Of a DNA stretch of 64,000 nucleotides, positions 31,705 to 40,222 are shown piece after piece. The DNA is from Lacibacter sp. H375. Its GTDB lineage: Bacteria > Bacteroidota > Bacteroidia > Chitinophagales > Chitinophagaceae. The stretch is taken from NCBI RefSeq assembly GCF_037892425.1, contig NZ_JBBKTT010000001.1:4278001-4342000 (forward strand), given 5' to 3'. The translations under genes and the position numbers were made by a program. Below the pieces are notes generated by a model. It saw nothing but the letters and a program-made list of their open reading frames with translations. It was not told the origin of the DNA and made no database searches. Positions within the stretch are counted from its first letter, which is position 1, and every line of letters begins with the position of its first letter.

Positions 31705-31719
31705 ATGAGATAACATTTT

Positions 31720-32196
31720 TTATTTCACAATCGGGTAACTGTTCTGTGGTAACGCCAACGGAGGAGTAAGATCAGCTGCATTGAATTTGTTAAGCGAAAA
31801 ATAACTCTTATCGCAACACTCAGTTTGTCTTGTATTATAACCAAAAAGAAGTGAATCGGTAATAGTATTGTTCAAAGAAAGGTAATAGATTGAAAAATCT
31901 TTATTCACAGAAAAACCGGTGATATAATTGGTATCAGCAATCACCTGGAATGAACGTTTGATGTTTTCAACTGCACCACTGCTTGTTCGCTTGGCAAGGA
32001 TCTTTACATTGGCTGAATCATAACGTTTTTTCACACCACCAATAAGATCATTACCTGTACTTCCAACCAAACGGAAGGAGAATAAAGGCAGAATAGGATT
32101 TCCACAATCTGTTCTTGCACAATCTGCCCCACCACAGCGGCTGCCTAAAATTGAAAAAAAGAAAACCGATGCAACGATCAAAAACTTATTCTTCAT
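31720..32196 (-). CDS. Hypothetical lipoprotein
   Basis: 158 residues, not recognised. The opening MKNKFLIVASVFFFSILGSRC is a lipoprotein-type signal peptide with the lipid-modified cysteine probably at residue 21. A cysteine-rich stretch GGADCARTDCGN follows, then a beta-rich domain (about 35-150). Two further cysteines (ECCDKSYFSLNKF) may form disulphides in the periplasm. A -7 box 4 bases before the ATG predicts a leaderless message. Many similar short Bacteroidota lipoproteins exist without known function. Confidence 0.7.
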   Translation of the reverse strand: MKNKFLIVASVFFFSILGSRCGGADCARTDCGNPILPLFSFRLVGSTGNDLIGGVKKRYDSANVKILAKRTSSGAVENIKRSFQVIADTNYITGFSVNKDFSIYYLSLNNTITDSLLFGYNTRQTECCDKSYFSLNKFNAADLTPPLALPQNSYPIVK

Positions 32197-32200
32197 GGCG

Positions 32201-32208
32201 CAAAAATA
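32201..32208 (-). promoter_or_regulatory. -7 box giving a leaderless mRNA
   Basis: The minus strand reads TATTTTTG followed by CGCC and ATG. It is an exact TAnnTTTG match with 4 bases to the start codon, the same spacing as for the sirtuin gene. Confidence 0.55.
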
Positions 32209-32223
32209 ATGTCATTTAAGTAA

Positions 32224-33939
32224 TCAGGCCTTTTCTCTACCTGTTAAAGTTTGAATGATAATCGACAGCAGCACAACAGCCACTGCACCAATTACATTCA
32301 GCCACAGGAAAGAAATAATATCGAGATAATACACACTTATAACAATCACTTCAGAGATAATTGCTGCAATGAATACCGCATTACCCTTTACCTGCTTCAG
32401 ATAAAAAGCCACGAGGAAGATACCAAGTATCGTACCATAGAACCAACTGCCAAGAATATTTACAGCTTCAATTAAACTGTTGCCGAGGTTGTAAGCAAAA
32501 AAAGCGATGATCATGCAGAAGATTCCCCAGAGCAAAGTATAGATCTTACCCCAGCGATATTCTTCTCTTTCTGTTAATGGCTTCTTTGAAAACTTCTGGT
32601 GAAAATCGCACATGGTGCACGATGCAAGAGAATTCAACGCAGCTGCAATACTACCCCATGCTGCAAGAAAAATAATAGCAATGATCAGGCCCACTAATCC
32701 GGTTGGCAACACATCGCCAACAAAACGCAGAAAAATATAATTGGTATCGTTCGTATCGGCATTGGGATCAGCTCTTTTGATCAGGGTTTTCATTTCTGTC
32801 CTGATGACTTTCCCCTTTGTTTCAATTTCCTGTAGCTCCGTTCTTGCTAATTCAACTTCTGCCTCCTGGTTGGCCTTTCTTGCATTGGTCAACGCAATTG
32901 CAACTGTTTTTTTCTGTTCCTGCAACTGATCATAATAATTGCTGGCTTCTTTATATTCGTTGGCATAACTGCTTTTCAGCACCACCGCTTCCTGTGTTTT
33001 ATTAAAAAAGGCAGGTGCTTTAAAAAATGAATAATATGCAAAGAGTAAACATCCGATGATCAATATCAAAAATTGCAACGGCACTTTTACGAAGCCATTC
33101 ATCAACAATCCCAAACGGCTTTCACGTGTATCCTTTGCCGTTAAGTAACGACCAACCTGGCTTTGATCTGTTCCAAAATAACTCAACGCTAAAAAGAAAC
33201 CTCCAATTACACCACTCCAGATATTGTAACGGTCTTTCCAATCGAAACCATCTTCGGTAACACCTGTTGTTATTACGTTGAGTTTACCTCCTTTGCCAGC
33301 CACATGCAATGCATCTGTAAATCCTAATCCTTCAGGTAATGAGGTGATAGCATAGTAACCTGCAATGAACATTGCTGCATATATAATAATGAACTGCACC
33401 TGCTGTGTGTAGGCCACAGCTTTAGCGCCGCCTGTTACCGTATAAACAATCAACAACCCGCCTGTTACAATATTAGTGACATAAATATCCCAGCCCAACA
33501 TGCTGCTCAATACAAGTGATGGTGCAAATATGCTGATGCCGGTACTTAATCCTCTTGACAATAAAAAGAGAAATGAAGTGAAGGTTCTTGTTTTGAGATC
33601 AAATCTTTTTTCCAGGTACTCGTATGCAGTAAACAATTTGAGTTTATGGAATACGGGGACGAACACAATACACACCACGATCATGGCCAACGGCAAACCA
33701 AAATAATACTGCACAAAACGCATTCCATCAGTATAAGCCTGTCCCGGTGCAGTTAAGAAAGTAACAGCACTTGCCTGCGTGCCCATGATGCTCAGTAAGA
33801 TCAACCACCACGGCATTTGCCTGTTGCTGAGAAAATAGCCCTCAAGTGTTTTAGAATGGCGGCTACGGTAAACGCCATATACGATGACACCCAAAAGAGT
33901 TACAATAAGAACGATCCAATCAGTGAGTTGAAAATTCAT
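32224..33939 (-). CDS. Sodium:solute symporter (SSS family)
   Basis: 571 residues with about 13 membrane helices of the LeuT-like SSS fold. Family motifs: LEGYFLSNRQMPWWLILLSIMGTQASAVTF (about residues 32-61), GGAKAVAYTQQVQF (170-183) and SYFGTDQSQVGRYL (253-266). It imports a sugar, amino or sialic acid-like substrate with Na+; which one is unknown. Residues 325-400 form a long hydrophilic, heptad-like insertion (KEASNYYDQLQEQKKTVAIALTNARKANQEAEVELARTEL region) predicted as a coiled coil in one loop, not part of the core fold. It overlaps the 38-codon ORF upstream by 4 bases and closes that small operon. Confidence 0.9.
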   Translation of the reverse strand: MNFQLTDWIVLIVTLLGVIVYGVYRSRHSKTLEGYFLSNRQMPWWLILLSIMGTQASAVTFLTAPGQAYTDGMRFVQYYFGLPLAMIVVCIVFVPVFHKLKLFTAYEYLEKRFDLKTRTFTSFLFLLSRGLSTGISIFAPSLVLSSMLGWDIYVTNIVTGGLLIVYTVTGGAKAVAYTQQVQFIIIYAAMFIAGYYAITSLPEGLGFTDALHVAGKGGKLNVITTGVTEDGFDWKDRYNIWSGVIGGFFLALSYFGTDQSQVGRYLTAKDTRESRLGLLMNGFVKVPLQFLILIIGCLLFAYYSFFKAPAFFNKTQEAVVLKSSYANEYKEASNYYDQLQEQKKTVAIALTNARKANQEAEVELARTELQEIETKGKVIRTEMKTLIKRADPNADTNDTNYIFLRFVGDVLPTGLVGLIIAIIFLAAWGSIAAALNSLASCTMCDFHQKFSKKPLTEREEYRWGKIYTLLWGIFCMIIAFFAYNLGNSLIEAVNILGSWFYGTILGIFLVAFYLKQVKGNAVFIAAIISEVIVISVYYLDIISFLWLNVIGAVAVVLLSIIIQTLTGREKA

Positions 33940-34052
33940 GCAAACTTTTGGGTGAAGAGATAAAAGAGAATGATCAATACAACGAGTACAACTGCTACTG
34001 CAATGTACCAGCTGTTCCAGCCCGATTCGTTTTTATTTGACAAGTTGTTCAT
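33936..34052 (-). CDS. 38-residue single-pass membrane protein
   Basis: It is translated by hand as MNNLSNKNESGWNSWYIAV followed by a hydrophobic run AVVLVVLIILFYLF and TQKFA. It has a polar N-terminus and one membrane helix (about residues 16-33). Its stop (TGA) overlaps the symporter start (ATGA), and its ATG directly follows the stop of the 56-residue ORF. Tight packing in a symporter operon suggests a real small protein, perhaps a transporter subunit. Confidence 0.6.
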   Translation of the reverse strand: MNNLSNKNESGWNSWYIAVAVVLVVLIILFYLFTQKFA

Positions 34053-34223
34053 TTATTCCTTTTCATCATTGCGTGGACGTAAATAATACATCATAAACAA
34101 TGCAATACCAATACCCAGCAACAGACCATAAGCGATTCGTTTGCTGATGAAACCGATCAGCAAACCAAGCCCTAATCCTACTAATAATGTACGTTCGATT
34201 CCTGCTTGTTTCTTTGTACTCAT
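34053..34223 (-). CDS. 56-residue two-helix membrane protein
   Basis: It is translated by hand: MSTKKQAGIERTLLVGLG, then two glycine-rich hydrophobic stretches (about residues 13-26 and 31-47) and a charged tail YLRPRNDEKE. It begins the presumed operon of 56-residue ORF, 38-residue ORF and symporter, with no gap between the first two. The function is unknown. Confidence 0.6.
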   Translation of the reverse strand: MSTKKQAGIERTLLVGLGLGLLIGFISKRIAYGLLLGIGIALFMMYYLRPRNDEKE

Positions 34224-34253
34224 TTATTTTACTTATCTACCTAATAATTGTTT

Positions 34254-36821
34254 TTAATTCTTTGGCTTCGCCAGCAAGTTAGCGATTAACCTGTATGAAC
34301 CTGTCACGCCTGCGGGAAGTTGGCGAAAGAACGCCAATGCCGAATACACAAATCTTCCTTTGCCATAATCAGCAACGATCAAACTTCCGCTACGCTGTGG
34401 CTCATCCGCATCGTTCATGCCAAAAAGAGATGTAAACTTAGCATCAATATTATCTGCTTCGTACACGCTACGCTCCTGGACCCACCCATCAAAATCTTTT
34501 TCTGTGATCTTGTTTGGATAATTCATTACAACATGATTTGGCGCAAGGAAATTCACTTTTGCATTTTCCTCCGTTACACGATTCCTCGAAATAACAAACG
34601 GATACGGAGATATTTTCGAACGCAACTGCCCCAACTGATTGCTCGTGTTATACTGCACCATCAATACTCCACCTTCTTTCACATATTGCATCAAATCATC
34701 GTATGCATTACTTAACCATTCATGAATATTATATGCTCGGATACCTGTTACAACAGCATCGTATTGCTTCAGGTTGGCATACGTTACTTTATCTTCTGAA
34801 AGAATATCAACGGTGTAGCCTAATTGCTGCAAACTATATGGAAGAAAATCACCGGCTCCATTAATATAACCGATCTTCTTGCCTACTATCTTCACATCAG
34901 CTGTCACCACTTTTGTCACCGCATCGGGGAAATAAGTGATCACCGGAATATGATCGTATTGAATTTTACGTACACGTTGCTTGTTAATGAATGAAACACC
35001 TGATGAATAGTTTGGCTGCACAAATCCTGATAAGCCATTGCTGAATTTTTCTGGTCGTACTTTAATATTCAAAAGATAATCATTCCCTTTAACGAATTCA
35101 AACTTCCCATTGTCGGGATTTACTTTCCATCCATTACCACTGTTAATGGAAACAGTTCCTTTAGTGTTGATAGTTGCCTGTGGTATAAATGAAAAGCTGA
35201 TTTGTTTTGATGCTGTGTCTTTAAATAACAGAAGTGAATTACCTGCCTTGATCAATGCAGGTGGATACACTATTAGTTTTTCATACAACTCGCCTTTTAC
35301 AGGATCGGTATGTTTATACATCACCGGTTTGACAAAGGAAAAATCTTTGCCATAAACTGAAATATGAAATACAGCTGAATAGGATGAGGAGTTTTCTGCC
35401 AATCCAATGTTTCGTTGATCATCTACCGTAAAACTTCCGGTGCTCATGGGTTTTTCGATCCAGTATGGTTCGGTCACTTGTCGTTTCACCAGGATGCGTC
35501 GTGCAAAGTTTATATTTTGATTTGGCGTGAGTTGTTTGTCAAATGTTGAATCGACAAAGTAAGCTTGCTCAGTCATTTCCTTTTTTAATGCTTCATCATA
35601 CCAACTCACTTTTGATTTCAAACTATCACGGCTGGCTAATAATAAACTACTATCGAGCTTAACACGCTTTAACAACACAGGAATATTTGTGCGATTGATC
35701 ACATTAAAATTTACACGCAAACTATCGCCTGTTACAATATGCTCCTGGCTGGTACTTGCTTCCATCCATAAACCTGCACATGCTTCAATCAATGCTTTTA
35801 CTTCGTTGAGTTTTTTTACTTTCCAGTCGCCATCATTAATTTTTTCAATGGCGTTGTACAATTCAACCAACGATTTAACAGATGCTGACGGATTCTGATA
35901 TGAATAGTTCGCTACCATCTGATCGATCATTGTATTGATGGCTGCGCCGCCTTCAAACCTGCTCCAGTCGTTAATAATTCCTTCTGCAAGATCTTGTTGC
36001 ACCGGTTCACCTGCACTGAGTGTAAAGAATTCTGTTGATGAACCACGCTGACTCGGCACTCCAAATCCCTGGCTCTTATGCATGCTCCTGCTTTCACTGG
36101 CAATTTCGCCATAGCCTTTACCCAGCAATGGATTAAAAGCGCCTACATCTAATTTCAATTGATCATTTGACGTAGTGTTGTTTCCGCCAAAATTGAATGT
36201 GTTCCAGAAAATGTGTTTTGTTTTCCATGGCTTCACACCATATTTGAATTGTTCAGGAAACCGGTTGGGATCAGCTGCTGCATCAAAGGCCTCACGGGCA
36301 AGTACAGCCGAAGCGGAATGATGACCATGTCCTGCCCTGTTATCAGGTGGGAAACGTGTAATGATCACATCGGGTTGAAACTTGCGTATCACCCACACCA
36401 CATCACTTAATATTTTTTCTTTGTCCCAAATACTTAATGCTTCTTCTGTCGTTTTCGAAAAACCAAAATCGTAAGCACGAGTAAAAAATTGTTCAGCGCC
36501 ATCAATACGTCGTGCAGCCAATAGTTCCTGCGTGCGGATAAGTCCAAGTTCAATTCCCTGCTCATCACCAATGAGGTTTTGCCCGCCATCACCTCTTGTC
36601 ATACTTAAATAACCGGTGCGGTATAAACGTTCTTTGCTGAAATAAGCCAGGAGTCTTGTATTCTCATCGTCGGGGTGAGCGGCTACGTAGAGTACACTGC
36701 CAATGACTTTTAGCTTTTTAAGTGAAAGCAAAATTTCCGCACTGTTCATTGGTTGCGGAGTTTGTGCCTTAGCCGAAAACAGTATAACTAAAGAAAGAAT
36801 AAAAACGATTCCTTTTCTCAT
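34254..36821 (-). CDS. PIG-L (LmbE-like) deacetylase family protein, large exported form
   Basis: 855 residues from the ATG at 36821; the ORF continues to 37073 but MRKGIVFILSLVILFSAKAQ is a clear signal peptide. The PIG-L domain is at about residues 38-250, with the zinc motif AHPDDE (48-53) and HGHH (165-168). Glycan strands follow to about residue 600 without recognised domains. A C-terminal glutamine-amidotransferase-like region (about 690-855) has GYINGAGDFLPYSLQQLGY, YDAVVTGIRAYNIHEWL and LMVQYNTSNQL. It probably removes N-acetyl groups from sugars or antibiotics-like conjugates in the periplasm. Large three-part proteins of this type are common in Bacteroidota. Confidence 0.87.
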   Translation of the reverse strand: MRKGIVFILSLVILFSAKAQTPQPMNSAEILLSLKKLKVIGSVLYVAAHPDDENTRLLAYFSKERLYRTGYLSMTRGDGGQNLIGDEQGIELGLIRTQELLAARRIDGAEQFFTRAYDFGFSKTTEEALSIWDKEKILSDVVWVIRKFQPDVIITRFPPDNRAGHGHHSASAVLAREAFDAAADPNRFPEQFKYGVKPWKTKHIFWNTFNFGGNNTTSNDQLKLDVGAFNPLLGKGYGEIASESRSMHKSQGFGVPSQRGSSTEFFTLSAGEPVQQDLAEGIINDWSRFEGGAAINTMIDQMVANYSYQNPSASVKSLVELYNAIEKINDGDWKVKKLNEVKALIEACAGLWMEASTSQEHIVTGDSLRVNFNVINRTNIPVLLKRVKLDSSLLLASRDSLKSKVSWYDEALKKEMTEQAYFVDSTFDKQLTPNQNINFARRILVKRQVTEPYWIEKPMSTGSFTVDDQRNIGLAENSSSYSAVFHISVYGKDFSFVKPVMYKHTDPVKGELYEKLIVYPPALIKAGNSLLLFKDTASKQISFSFIPQATINTKGTVSINSGNGWKVNPDNGKFEFVKGNDYLLNIKVRPEKFSNGLSGFVQPNYSSGVSFINKQRVRKIQYDHIPVITYFPDAVTKVVTADVKIVGKKIGYINGAGDFLPYSLQQLGYTVDILSEDKVTYANLKQYDAVVTGIRAYNIHEWLSNAYDDLMQYVKEGGVLMVQYNTSNQLGQLRSKISPYPFVISRNRVTEENAKVNFLAPNHVVMNYPNKITEKDFDGWVQERSVYEADNIDAKFTSLFGMNDADEPQRSGSLIVADYGKGRFVYSALAFFRQLPAGVTGSYRLIANLLAKPKN

Positions 36822-36840
36822 GGAAGACAATTGTTGGCTG

Positions 36841-36848
36841 CGAAGATA
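36841..36848 (-). promoter_or_regulatory. Weak -7 box before the PIG-L gene
   Basis: The minus strand reads TATCTTCG, one mismatch from TAnnTTTG, ending 19 bases before the ATG at 36821. No -33 box is evident. Confidence 0.3.
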
Positions 36849-36942
36849 AAGTTTGCACTTATCCGCTTTTTGCCGGTGGTGTAAAAGCTCAAGGATTAAC
36901 ATTTTTGCTGCAAACACAATACAAATCCTGTTTTGTTTCTTT

Positions 36943-38439
36943 TTATAATGATGATCCGAAAAATAAATAAGCCAGCAAGATAGATGTAATGATGCCCACA
37001 AGATCCGCCAGTAACATGGCTCCAACGGCATAACGTGTGTTCTTGATGGCAACTGAGCCAAAGTAAACAGCAATCACATAGAATGTTGTATCAGATGAAC
37101 CTTGCAGAATACATGCAAGCCTTCCGGCAAATGAATCGGCTCCAAAGGTCTTCATCGTATCAATCATCATTCCTCTTGCTCCGCTTCCGCTCATTGGTTT
37201 AATTAAAGCAGTTGGTAGCCCATCAACAAACCGTGTATCGGAACCTAACGCTGCAAACAATGATTTCATTCCATTAATAATTACATCAAACGTTCCGCTG
37301 GTACGCAGCATGCTGATTGCCACAAGCATTCCAACGATATATGGAATAATGCGTACGCCTGTTTCAAAGCCGCCTTTTGCGCCATCAACAAACGCATCAA
37401 ATACGTCAATCTTTTTATACAATGCTCCTACTACAATAGCTACAAAAAGAACAAGTATGATCCCATTGCTGAGTTTGCCCGAAAAAAGTTGAGCTGTCTT
37501 TGCATCTAAACTGGTAACATACAACACCAGTAATGCAATAACAGCCGATATGCCTACAATCCATGCAACAATCACCGGTTGAAATACATTGATCTTTTGT
37601 TTAAATGAAACGATAAACAAAGCAGCCATTGTTGCTGCAAACGTTGCAATCATGCAGGGAATAAAAATATCGGTAGGATTCTGTGCCCCCAGACCCGACC
37701 TGAATGCAATAATAGTTACAGGTATAAGCGTGAGGCCGGATGCATGCAAAGCCAAAAACATGATCTGAGAATTAGAAGCCACTGCTTTATTAGGGTTCAG
37801 TTCCTGCAAGCTCTCCATTGCTTTTAAACCAAAAGGCGTGGCTGCATTATCGAGATTAAGAAGGTTGGCTGAAAAGTTCATCATCATATGCCCCGTTGCC
37901 GGATGGCCTTTCGGTACTTCAGGGAATATTCTTGAAAAAAATGGCCAGATTATCCGTGATAACACCTGAATTCCGCCTGCTTTTTCAGCAATACTCAGGA
38001 ACCCCATAAACAAGGCGAGAATACCAATAAGAGGAATGATTATGTCTACCACAGCATTCTTTGCTGTTTCAATAATGCCGTCAACTTTTCGCTGCAATTG
38101 CTTTTGAACTGATAAGTAAGTAAAAAGCTTTAATGATGGATTTACTGCTTTGATCGAGGTTGCTGAATCAGCCTGAAGGTTATCAGTAAGCAATACAGAA
38201 GCCTTCTGAACAGAATCAACTTTGAAATAGCCATACTCTTTTAAAAATCCGGCATATTCTGCCGAAAGCCTTTGATTAACAGGAGAACCGATAGCGAAAT
38301 AAAAAACACTATCATATTTGTCAGATGATTTTCCAACTACCATCCTGTTAAAGATCTTTTCATCGCCTCCAACCATTTTTACGCCTGCAACAAGAAACGC
38401 TACAAGTATAAATGCACTCCAGATTCTGCTTAAAGCCAT
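36943..38439 (-). CDS. Nucleoside recognition (Gate) domain membrane protein, SpmA-SpmB fusion type
   Basis: 498 residues. A hydrophobic N-terminus (about 5-22) is followed by a periplasmic insertion (about 25-125) and then about eight membrane helices. Two Gate blocks are visible: IIIPLIGILALFMGFLSIAEKAGG with NLLNLDNAATPFGLKAMESL (about 134-215), and the second with GFETGVRIIPYIVGMLVAISMLRTSG (about 365-390) and GSGARGMMIDTM, ILQGSSDTTFYVIAVYFGSV. This matches fusions of Bacillus spore maturation proteins A and B. Their substrate is unknown; in non-sporing bacteria they are membrane transport-like proteins. Confidence 0.85.
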   Translation of the reverse strand: MALSRIWSAFILVAFLVAGVKMVGGDEKIFNRMVVGKSSDKYDSVFYFAIGSPVNQRLSAEYAGFLKEYGYFKVDSVQKASVLLTDNLQADSATSIKAVNPSLKLFTYLSVQKQLQRKVDGIIETAKNAVVDIIIPLIGILALFMGFLSIAEKAGGIQVLSRIIWPFFSRIFPEVPKGHPATGHMMMNFSANLLNLDNAATPFGLKAMESLQELNPNKAVASNSQIMFLALHASGLTLIPVTIIAFRSGLGAQNPTDIFIPCMIATFAATMAALFIVSFKQKINVFQPVIVAWIVGISAVIALLVLYVTSLDAKTAQLFSGKLSNGIILVLFVAIVVGALYKKIDVFDAFVDGAKGGFETGVRIIPYIVGMLVAISMLRTSGTFDVIINGMKSLFAALGSDTRFVDGLPTALIKPMSGSGARGMMIDTMKTFGADSFAGRLACILQGSSDTTFYVIAVYFGSVAIKNTRYAVGAMLLADLVGIITSILLAYLFFGSSL

Positions 38440-38449
38440 AAGTGATTCT

Positions 38450-38480
38450 GATTTAAAATTGAAGATTGCAGATTTTTACG
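38450..38480. repeat. Degenerate word array, AAATTGAAGATTGCAGATT family
   Basis: The complement reads AAAATCTGCAATCTTCAATTTTAAATC, the words TCTGCAATC, TTCAATTT, AAATC. It lies 10 bases before the start of the SpmA/B-like gene and shares words with 38620-38660. Confidence 0.45.
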
Positions 38481-38531
38481 AAACAGCCAAAACCATCTTT
38501 TCACAGGTTTCGCTGCTAAGTTGCGAAGGCT

Positions 38532-38539
38532 TATCTTTG
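38532..38539 (+). promoter_or_regulatory. -7 box of ychF
   Basis: TATCTTTG followed by GCGCC is an exact TAnnTTTG match. The leader to the ATG at 38662 is about 115 bases and ends in the word array 38620-38660. Confidence 0.6.
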
Positions 38540-38619
38540 CGCCTCGAAAAAAAGCAGATTAGAATTGTTGTTGTTGAAGTGTGCGACGCAAGGAACGGTG
38601 AATTGAAATAACAGCCGAC

Positions 38620-38660
38620 AACAAGATCTGTAATCTAACTTCTAAAATCGTATATCGAAT
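38620..38660. repeat. Degenerate word array, GATCTGTAATCTAACTTC family
   Basis: AAGATCTGTAATC, TAACTTC, TAAAATC, GTATATC, GAATC run directly up to the ychF ATG. Words ending in ATC are shared with 20888-20920 and 21543-21556. Confidence 0.45.
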
Positions 38661-38661
38661 C

Positions 38662-39762
38662 ATGGGTTTAAAAGCAGGTATTGTGGGTTTGCCAAACGTT
38701 GGAAAGTCGACCTTGTTCAACGCCGTAAGTAACAGCGCCAAGGCGCAGGCGAGTAATTATCGTTTTTGTACCATTGAACCCAATGTTGGTTTGGTGGATG
38801 TGCCGGATGTTCGTATCGATAAACTGGCGGAACTGGTTGTGCCCGATCGTACAGTGCCTACTCAGATCGAGATCGTTGATATTGCCGGATTGGTGAAAGG
38901 CGCAAGTAAAGGCGAAGGCTTGGGCAATAAATTCCTTGCAAACATCCGTGAAGTAGATGCCATTATTCATGTGATCCGTTGTTTTGAAGATGAGAATGTA
39001 TTGCGTGAAGAAGGCGCCATTAACCCTGTGAGCGATAAAGAAATTATTGATACTGAATTACAGTTAAAAGATCTTGATACGGTTGAAAAGAAGATTCAGC
39101 GTATTGAAAAGCAGGCCCGTGTTGGTGATGCAAAGGCAAAAGCTGAACTGGAAGTATTATTAGCTTGCAAAGCACATTTGGAACAAGGTAAAAGCATTCG
39201 TGGTCTGGATCTTAATAGTGCTGAGCTTGATCTCATCCAGGACTCATTCTTCCTAACGCAGAAAAAAGTATTGTATGTAGCGAATGTGGATGAGGCCAGC
39301 ATGCATACAGGAAATAAATATTCAGAGGCATTGATGACAGCTGTGAAAGATGAAGGTGCTGAGGTAATTGTGATGAATAACAGTATTGAAGCTCAGATCA
39401 GCGAAATGGAAGATCCGGACGACAAGCAATTGTTCATGGATGAATACAAGATGACGGAGCCTGCGTTGAATCGTTTGATACGCACTACTTACCACCTTCT
39501 GGACCTGCAGACTTATTTTACTGCCGGTGTACAGGAAGTTCGTGCATGGACCTTCCACAAAGGCTGGAAAGCGCCACAATGTGCAGGCGTTATTCATACA
39601 GATTTTGAAAAAGGTTTCATTAAAGCTGAGGTAATAGGCTATGATGATTATGTTACCTACAAAACAGAAGCTGCGGCACGTGAAGCAGGTAAATTAAGAA
39701 TTGAAGGAAAGGAATACCTGGTGAAGGATGGCGATGTGATGCACTTCAGGTTCAATGTATAA
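38662..39762 (+). CDS. ychF: Redox-regulated ribosome-binding ATPase YchF
   Basis: 366 residues, full length. The P-loop GLPNVGKST is at residues 9-17, [18 protein letters not shown] follows as in YchF/OLA1, and [20 protein letters not shown] supplies switch II. The coiled-coil part and the C-terminal TGS domain (about 280-366, [43 protein letters not shown]) are present. YchF prefers ATP, binds ribosomes and takes part in oxidative stress and translation control. It has its own promoter and terminator. Confidence 0.96.
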   Translation: MGLKAGIVGLPNVGKSTLFNAVSNSAKAQASNYRFCTIEPNVGLVDVPDVRIDKLAELVVPDRTVPTQIEIVDIAGLVKGASKGEGLGNKFLANIREVDAIIHVIRCFEDENVLREEGAINPVSDKEIIDTELQLKDLDTVEKKIQRIEKQARVGDAKAKAELEVLLACKAHLEQGKSIRGLDLNSAELDLIQDSFFLTQKKVLYVANVDEASMHTGNKYSEALMTAVKDEGAEVIVMNNSIEAQISEMEDPDDKQLFMDEYKMTEPALNRLIRTTYHLLDLQTYFTAGVQEVRAWTFHKGWKAPQCAGVIHTDFEKGFIKAEVIGYDDYVTYKTEAAAREAGKLRIEGKEYLVKDGDVMHFRFNV

Positions 39763-39783
39763 CACGACGTGAAATAGTATTAC

Positions 39784-39810
39784 AAAAGCGGCTTAAAAGA
39801 GCCGCTTTTT
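39784..39810 (+). terminator. Terminator of ychF
   Basis: AAAAGCGGCT (39784-39793) pairs with AGCCGCTTTT (39800-39809), followed by T. Confidence 0.88.
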
Positions 39811-39838
39811 ATTTGCACATACTGGCTGGTAAAGGCAT

Positions 39839-39865
39839 AAAAAAATCCCCCGGAAAACCGAGGGA
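39839..39865 (-). terminator. Terminator of rpmE2
   Basis: On the minus strand TCCCTCGG, TTTT, CCGGGGGA is followed by a run of seven T. One G-T pair lies in the stem. Confidence 0.8.
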
Positions 39866-39905
39866 TAATTTATTTACTGAATGGCTCTTAAAGAAACTGT
39901 TCAGC

Positions 39906-40157
39906 TTATGCTTTCTTAGCGTATTTTTTCTTGAATTTATCGATACGACCAGCTGTATCCACGAGGATGTTCTGACCGGTAAAGAATGGGTGGCTCATGC
40001 TGGAAATCTCCAGTTTAATGAGGGGGTATTCATTACCATCTTCCCACTTAACTACTTCTTTTGAAGGAGCGGTAGAACGGGTTAAAAATGAATAGCCGTT
40101 ACTCATGTCTTTAAACACTACAAAACGGTAATTAGCGGGATGAAGTTCTTTTTTCAT
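39906..40157 (-). CDS. rpmE2: 50S ribosomal protein L31, type B (zinc-free)
   Basis: 83 residues. [30 protein letters not shown] and [11 protein letters not shown] match the type B (RpmE2) form. It has no cysteine, so it does not bind zinc, unlike RpmE type A. L31 sits on the large subunit central protuberance and bridges to the small subunit. The upstream leader contains a stable hairpin (40176-40193) that could be an autoregulatory site; this is inference from position only. It has its own promoter and terminator. Confidence 0.96.
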   Translation of the reverse strand: MKKELHPANYRFVVFKDMSNGYSFLTRSTAPSKEVVKWEDGNEYPLIKLEISSMSHPFFTGQNILVDTAGRIDKFKKKYAKKA

Positions 40158-40175
40158 AATTCCTGGGAGTTTTCA

Positions 40176-40193
40176 GCACGGATTTGGCCGTGC
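40176..40193 (-). promoter_or_regulatory. Leader hairpin of rpmE2
   Basis: GCACGG (40176-40181) pairs with CCGTGC (40188-40193) around 6 bases. It falls in the 5' leader between the -7 box and the ATG at 40157. It could regulate translation. On the plus strand it precedes nine T and looks like a terminator, but no plus-strand gene ends nearby. Confidence 0.45.
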
Positions 40194-40214
40194 ATTTTTT
40201 TTTAAACGAAAGCG

Positions 40215-40222
40215 CAAAAGTA
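40215..40222 (-). promoter_or_regulatory. -7 box of rpmE2
   Basis: The minus strand reads TACTTTTG followed by CGC, an exact TAnnTTTG match about 58 bases upstream of the ATG. Confidence 0.6.

Noticed and set aside
40176-40210. Plus-strand terminator before the long gap
   Set aside because: Hairpin plus T-run exists, but no plus-strand gene ends there; it lies in the rpmE2 leader, where a regulatory role is more plausible.
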